Of a stretch of DNA of 64,000 bases, positions 60,421 to 64,000 are shown one piece after another. Position 1 is the stretch's first letter. The number at the start of each line of letters is the position of its first letter. Location of the stretch: the NCBI GenBank assembly GCA_938039675.1, contig CALHUI010000002.1, forward strand, positions 62,001 to 126,000. Direction: 5' to 3'. Position numbers and translations under genes: made by a program. The notes beneath the pieces are model-generated. The model saw only the letters and a list, made by a program, of their open reading frames with translations, did no database searches and had not been told where the DNA came from. Source of the stretch: an uncultured Cytophagales bacterium (lineage in GTDB: Bacteria > Bacteroidota > Bacteroidia > Cytophagales > Thermoflexibacteraceae).

Positions 60421-61788
60421 TTACTTTTTCTTCTTATCGCTATTCCATTCTGCATCTTCAGGGGCTTCTTTCAGGCTTGGCGGGAAGCCGTTCAACTGCC
60501 GCCATATTTCGTACCATACAGGCACGTCATCAAGCATCGCCCAGCCCAATACGCCGGAACCTTGGCGCAGTTGTTTTGGCCATGGGTCATCTTGGGGGTC
60601 GGGTTTTACCAGAATGCGATATTTACCCGCTTTGCTGTCCACCACCGCATCTATTACAGCTATCTCGCCGCCAAAAGTACCCACGGCTACGCTTGGCCAT
60701 CCTGAAAACTGAATGGCAGGCCAGCCATCAAACTCTAAGCGTACTTTTCTGCCGACTGAAAGCAGGGGAACGTCCATGGGTTTGATGTACAACTCCACGG
60801 CAACCTCGGGGTTGGCGGGCATGATGGTAACAACGGCTTCTTGTTCCTTGATGGTTTCACCGATACCTGCTTTGAGGGCTTTTACAACCATCCCGTCCTG
60901 AGGGGCGCGACAAACGTATTGCTCATTGCGAATTTTCATGTTGGCATACTCATTTTTGAGTTTTGCCAAATCTGCCTGCGCATTGGCAAGTCCTGAGATG
61001 GCATCGTTCAGGTCTGAACGGGCTTTGGATATCTTTTCCAGATATTCGGCACGTTTGGCATTGAGCTCGATTTGCATGTTGACAAATTCTTGTTGTGATT
61101 GCAGGTATTTGTTTTCAGCCGATACGATTTTAGCATTGGATTCCTGCAATTTGCTGCGCCGCGATTCAAGCGTAATCAGTGCTATAAGCCCCTGTTTTTC
61201 CAGTACTTCGCCTGCTTCATATTGTCTCTTTGAAATCAGCAGGTTTACTTTTTCTGCTTCCAAGTCGGCGCTGTCAATGGATACTTTGAGCCGTGTTTGC
61301 TTGATTTTGTTGTTTTGCTGCGCCAGATTGAGGTCTAAGGCTTGTTGCAAAGCACTAATTTGTGCTTGATAACTCTCTATTTTTCCTCGATAGCCAATAA
61401 TTGCATCTTCCTTACTTTTAATTTGCTCTTGTAAACGAAGCAATAGTTCAGGGTCAAAGAACTTTTCTTTTACTTCTTCTAATATCAGAATTGTATCTCC
61501 GGCTTTGACAAATTGTCCTTCGCGCACGTGCCAAGAGCGGATACGCCCCGCAATAGCCGACTCTACTGTTTGCGGGCGGTCTTGCGGAGTTAAGGCCGTT
61601 ACGTTGCCGTCTGCCATAATATTCTGCTGCCAAGGCAGAAAGAGAACAATAAAGAAGATAGTGCCGATGCCTGCCAACCAATAAGCAAGTACTTTGGCGG
61701 CCTTGGGCATGAGTAATACATCGGAGGTGCTCAGAAATTTTTTGGCGATGTTTTCATCTATTTCCTTATTGCTTGAAATACCTAACAT
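60421..61788 (-). CDS. HlyD family periplasmic adaptor
   Basis: A 455-residue membrane-fusion protein. One membrane helix lies near residues 32-50 after a cytosolic N-terminus (MLGISSNKEIDENIAKKFLS). Then comes a biotinyl/lipoyl-like half (AGRIRSWHVREGQFVKAGDTILIL), a long coiled-coil hairpin (about 105-285, SKEDAIIGYRGKIESYQAQIS and further) and the second lipoyl half (QYVCRAPQDGMVVKALKAG). A C-terminal beta domain has EVAVELYIKPMDVPLLSVG. It would link the inner-membrane ABC protein to the TolC-like channel. It starts 18 bases after the ABC gene stop. Confidence 0.92.
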   Translation of the reverse strand: MLGISSNKEIDENIAKKFLSTSDVLLMPKAAKVLAYWLAGIGTIFFIVLFLPWQQNIMADGNVTALTPQDRPQTVESAIAGRIRSWHVREGQFVKAGDTILILEEVKEKFFDPELLLRLQEQIKSKEDAIIGYRGKIESYQAQISALQQALDLNLAQQNNKIKQTRLKVSIDSADLEAEKVNLLISKRQYEAGEVLEKQGLIALITLESRRSKLQESNAKIVSAENKYLQSQQEFVNMQIELNAKRAEYLEKISKARSDLNDAISGLANAQADLAKLKNEYANMKIRNEQYVCRAPQDGMVVKALKAGIGETIKEQEAVVTIMPANPEVAVELYIKPMDVPLLSVGRKVRLEFDGWPAIQFSGWPSVAVGTFGGEIAVIDAVVDSKAGKYRILVKPDPQDDPWPKQLRQGSGVLGWAMLDDVPVWYEIWRQLNGFPPSLKEAPEDAEWNSDKKKK

Positions 61789-61806
61789 ATAATCAGATTT
61801 TTTGAT

Positions 61807-63993
61807 TTAACAATTCAATACTACTTGCTGATACTCGGGGTGCTGTTTCAGTTCGCTGAATGTGCCTTGCAGATGTACTTTCCCTTCTTTGAGAATGATA
61901 TTTCGGTCGCAGGCTTCCATCAGCACAGGGTCATTGGAGATAAGCAACAATGTCCATGGGTTGGAGCGGTCGGTAAGGAAGTTAAGCAGTTTGCGTTTTT
62001 CGTCTTTCTGCAATACCGAAAAGAAATCGTTCAAAATGAGTAGTTGCGGGCGTTCTGCTATGCAACGGGCAAGTGTCAGTCGCACGTGAATACTGCTTGG
62101 CCATGATTTAGCACCTGCTATCACCTCTGTTTGCAAGCCGTTGGGAAGTTCATTGACAAAATCGGAAAGGCCGACTTTTTCCAAAGCCCAGATGACATCA
62201 TCCAGTGCAACAGAGGTCTTGCCCATTGTAATATTGTCCAGAATCGTTCCTTCAAAAATGTTGTCAATGGCGAAGTTGGATGCTACCATATCGCGGAGGG
62301 TATTCAGGTTAATATCGCGCAGTGAGATATTGTTGAAGGCCACTACTCCTTCATAGTTGTCCAGAATACCAGAGAGCACGCGTACCAGCGTATCCTTGCC
62401 GGAGCTATTAAAACCCGACAAACAGACTCTTTCGCCGGAGGCAATGTCTAAGTTGATGCCGTTGAGTACCGATTTATGGCTGTTCGGGTATTGGTATTTG
62501 AGGTCTTTGATGCGAATGGACAAACCGGTACTGATGGTATGTGGCAGGGCAATACCTGTTTGCCGCTCAATGGGCAGGTCGGTTACATGGCCTACCTTAT
62601 CGGTAGCCGTCAGCATGTCGTACACCGTGCTCATGCTCAGAATGACTTTTTCTACGGCTGCCAAAATCAGGATGATTACAATTTCGGAAGCTACGAATTG
62701 TCCTATCAGAATTTGGCGGTTGATAACTAACGAAACCCCGATGATGAGCAAGCCGCCCGTTACGATTGTTTTGAAGCCTACAATATTGCCGAACTGTGTC
62801 ATCAGTACTTTGAAGTGCTTTTTGCGGTAGTACAGGTAGTTGTTCACCAAGTTTTCCGTTTTGTTGAGAGGTAGTGTGGTATGGCCTGCCAATTTGAATG
62901 CCTCTACGCTGCGGGCAAGCTCCTCGAGCCAGTGTACTACTTTGTATTTATATTTGGATTCAATGATGCTGGTGCGAAGCCCCTCAGGGCCGGTGAAGTA
63001 GAAAATAGCAGCCAAAATGCCGATTAAAGCGACCCCGAAAATAAGGAATGCGGGGTGATAGAACGAAAGGAGCAGTATGCCAAATGTAATTTGCAATGCA
63101 GAGCTCGCCAAGTCTATCAACAGCTTGGGAAGACTTTTTTGAATCGTGAGAATGTCAAAAAAGCGGTTCATGAGTTCGGGTGTATAGTACTGGGTTACAG
63201 CTTCGGTGCGCACATTGGGTATGCGATAGCTGAACTCGAAGGCCGCTTTAACAAAAATCCGTCGCTGAATAACCTCTACAATGTGGTATTGCAAAATCTG
63301 CAATACGCCTGAGGCAATCACACCGATAATAACAAAGGCAATAATGAGTACAATTGAACTGAAAATAACACCGCCCGATACAAGTTCCATAATGGCCTGT
63401 ACGCCCAGAGGCAGCGTAAGGCTGATTGCGGCAATAATGACGGCGTAAAAGTAAAAGTACCATATATCACGTTGCTCGAGCCGCAGCAGCCGAAACATGC
63501 GTTGCATCGGGGAAAGATGGTGGGCTTCTTCATAACTTTTTTCACGTTCCGACAGTAGGGAAATACGCGGAAAAGCTAACAGATAAATAACGTTGCCGTT
63601 TTTATCAGTGCCAAAAGTAAAGTTTTCAACGTTGGGTATTTCTTCCAAATAAACTTCCCGACCGTCTGACTCGTAGTAGTAGCCCTCAAAAAAGCCTGCT
63701 TTGTTCTTACATACAATCAGCGGCTGCCAAGCGTCATTTTGACGGATAAACACGAGTATCGGGACGTTGGCCGATTTGAGCAACAAGCCGATTTTGTCCT
63801 TAGGCAATACGTTTCGGAGTAGTGCCATTTCTATTTGCTCGCTTTTGTCGCTCAGTAAATCGATAAATCGGTCTAAATCGGAATCACAGTCCAGAACATT
63901 GGCATAACGGTCGTTAAAATTAAATAGTTTGTTGCCATGGTTGGTTAGTTCGGCAAGTCGTTTGATTATTGGTACGAATTGAGTTGAATTCAT
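61807..63993 (-). CDS. type I secretion-like ABC protein with degenerate ATPase motifs
   Basis: A 728-residue ABC protein. Residues 1-170 form a soluble domain of unknown type, about 175-460 hold five to six membrane helices, and about 490-728 form the nucleotide-binding domain. Its motifs are altered throughout. Walker A reads GFNSSGKDT (527-535), with Asp instead of Ser/Thr after Lys533. The LSGGQ signature is replaced by WPSSI (631-635). Walker B is LLILNDFF, with Asn655 where the Asp and Asp656 where the catalytic Glu should be. The switch His is Asn687 (LISND). The Q-loop Gln is not found. ATP hydrolysis looks impaired. The frame begins seven bases before the right window edge; its HlyD and TolC partners follow downstream. 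Confidence 0.85.
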   Translation of the reverse strand: MNSTQFVPIIKRLAELTNHGNKLFNFNDRYANVLDCDSDLDRFIDLLSDKSEQIEMALLRNVLPKDKIGLLLKSANVPILVFIRQNDAWQPLIVCKNKAGFFEGYYYESDGREVYLEEIPNVENFTFGTDKNGNVIYLLAFPRISLLSEREKSYEEAHHLSPMQRMFRLLRLEQRDIWYFYFYAVIIAAISLTLPLGVQAIMELVSGGVIFSSIVLIIAFVIIGVIASGVLQILQYHIVEVIQRRIFVKAAFEFSYRIPNVRTEAVTQYYTPELMNRFFDILTIQKSLPKLLIDLASSALQITFGILLLSFYHPAFLIFGVALIGILAAIFYFTGPEGLRTSIIESKYKYKVVHWLEELARSVEAFKLAGHTTLPLNKTENLVNNYLYYRKKHFKVLMTQFGNIVGFKTIVTGGLLIIGVSLVINRQILIGQFVASEIVIILILAAVEKVILSMSTVYDMLTATDKVGHVTDLPIERQTGIALPHTISTGLSIRIKDLKYQYPNSHKSVLNGINLDIASGERVCLSGFNSSGKDTLVRVLSGILDNYEGVVAFNNISLRDINLNTLRDMVASNFAIDNIFEGTILDNITMGKTSVALDDVIWALEKVGLSDFVNELPNGLQTEVIAGAKSWPSSIHVRLTLARCIAERPQLLILNDFFSVLQKDEKRKLLNFLTDRSNPWTLLLISNDPVLMEACDRNIILKEGKVHLQGTFSELKQHPEYQQVVLNC

Positions 63994-64000
63994 GTTACAT

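Noticed and set aside
1-64000. tRNA, rRNA, CRISPR arrays or insertion sequences
   Set aside because: No cloverleaf with TTCGA-type arm, no rRNA-like stretch, no regularly spaced repeats and no transposase frame were seen.

Overview
The window is a chromosomal segment of a member of the Bacteroidota, most likely a Cytophagales-type bacterium. Four things point there. Several genes have Bacteroidota promoters (-33 TTTG, 19-20 bp, -7 TAnnTTTG) and few show a clear Shine-Dalgarno sequence. The gliding protein GldG is present. Families confined largely to the phylum occur (DUF4175-like, DUF5606, DUF4905, HmuY). Lipoproteins and TonB/Omp85 outer-membrane proteins are frequent. No tRNA, rRNA or CRISPR array was seen.

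Layout. 1-955: 5' part of a large DUF4175-like membrane protein, running off the left edge. 1.1-6.1 kb: an SDR oxidoreductase, a PiT phosphate transporter and class I ribonucleotide reductase large subunit. 6.2-11 kb: a secreted repeat protein, nuclease PdeM, GldG and a TPR lipoprotein. 11-17 kb: a MatB-like acyl-CoA synthetase, a FAN1-like VRR-NUC nuclease, tRNA hydroxylase TrhO and an Omp85-type protein. 17-21 kb: lipoprotein-ppx-recF and small genes. 21.06-21.86 kb: a MazE/MazF pair that looks like a single integron-type gene cassette with an attC-like end. 22-36.8 kb: mostly metabolic and housekeeping genes (M16 protease, acyl-CoA dehydrogenase, CHAD, queuosine precursor transporter, membrane-anchored RidA, ECF sigma factor, EngB, enoyl-CoA hydratase, isochorismatase-like hydrolase, PuuE-like deacetylase, DUF4442). 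37-46 kb: an SSS sugar symporter and a complete heme-acquisition locus. 46-49 kb: a secreted protein and a decaying lipoprotein gene. 49-58.9 kb: lysA, a GH31 glucosidase overlapping a PglF/CapD-like dehydratase, topA and a TPR lipoprotein. 59-64 kb: a TolC/HlyD/ABC export operon whose ABC protein has degenerate nucleotide-binding motifs.

How the parts work together. The heme locus is the clearest system. A TonB receptor, a small DUF6686-like protein and the HmuY heme-binding lipoprotein are transcribed rightwards. The HmuT-HmuU-HmuV ABC importer and cytoplasmic HmuS are transcribed leftwards. The 120 bp between them hold two divergent promoters, each covered by its own 19-bp Fur-family-like dyad. 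The strongest candidates for something undescribed are the lone attC-like cassette, the export ABC protein with all catalytic motifs altered, and a 403-residue membrane protein that resembles a catalytically stripped half of a proton-pumping pyrophosphatase.
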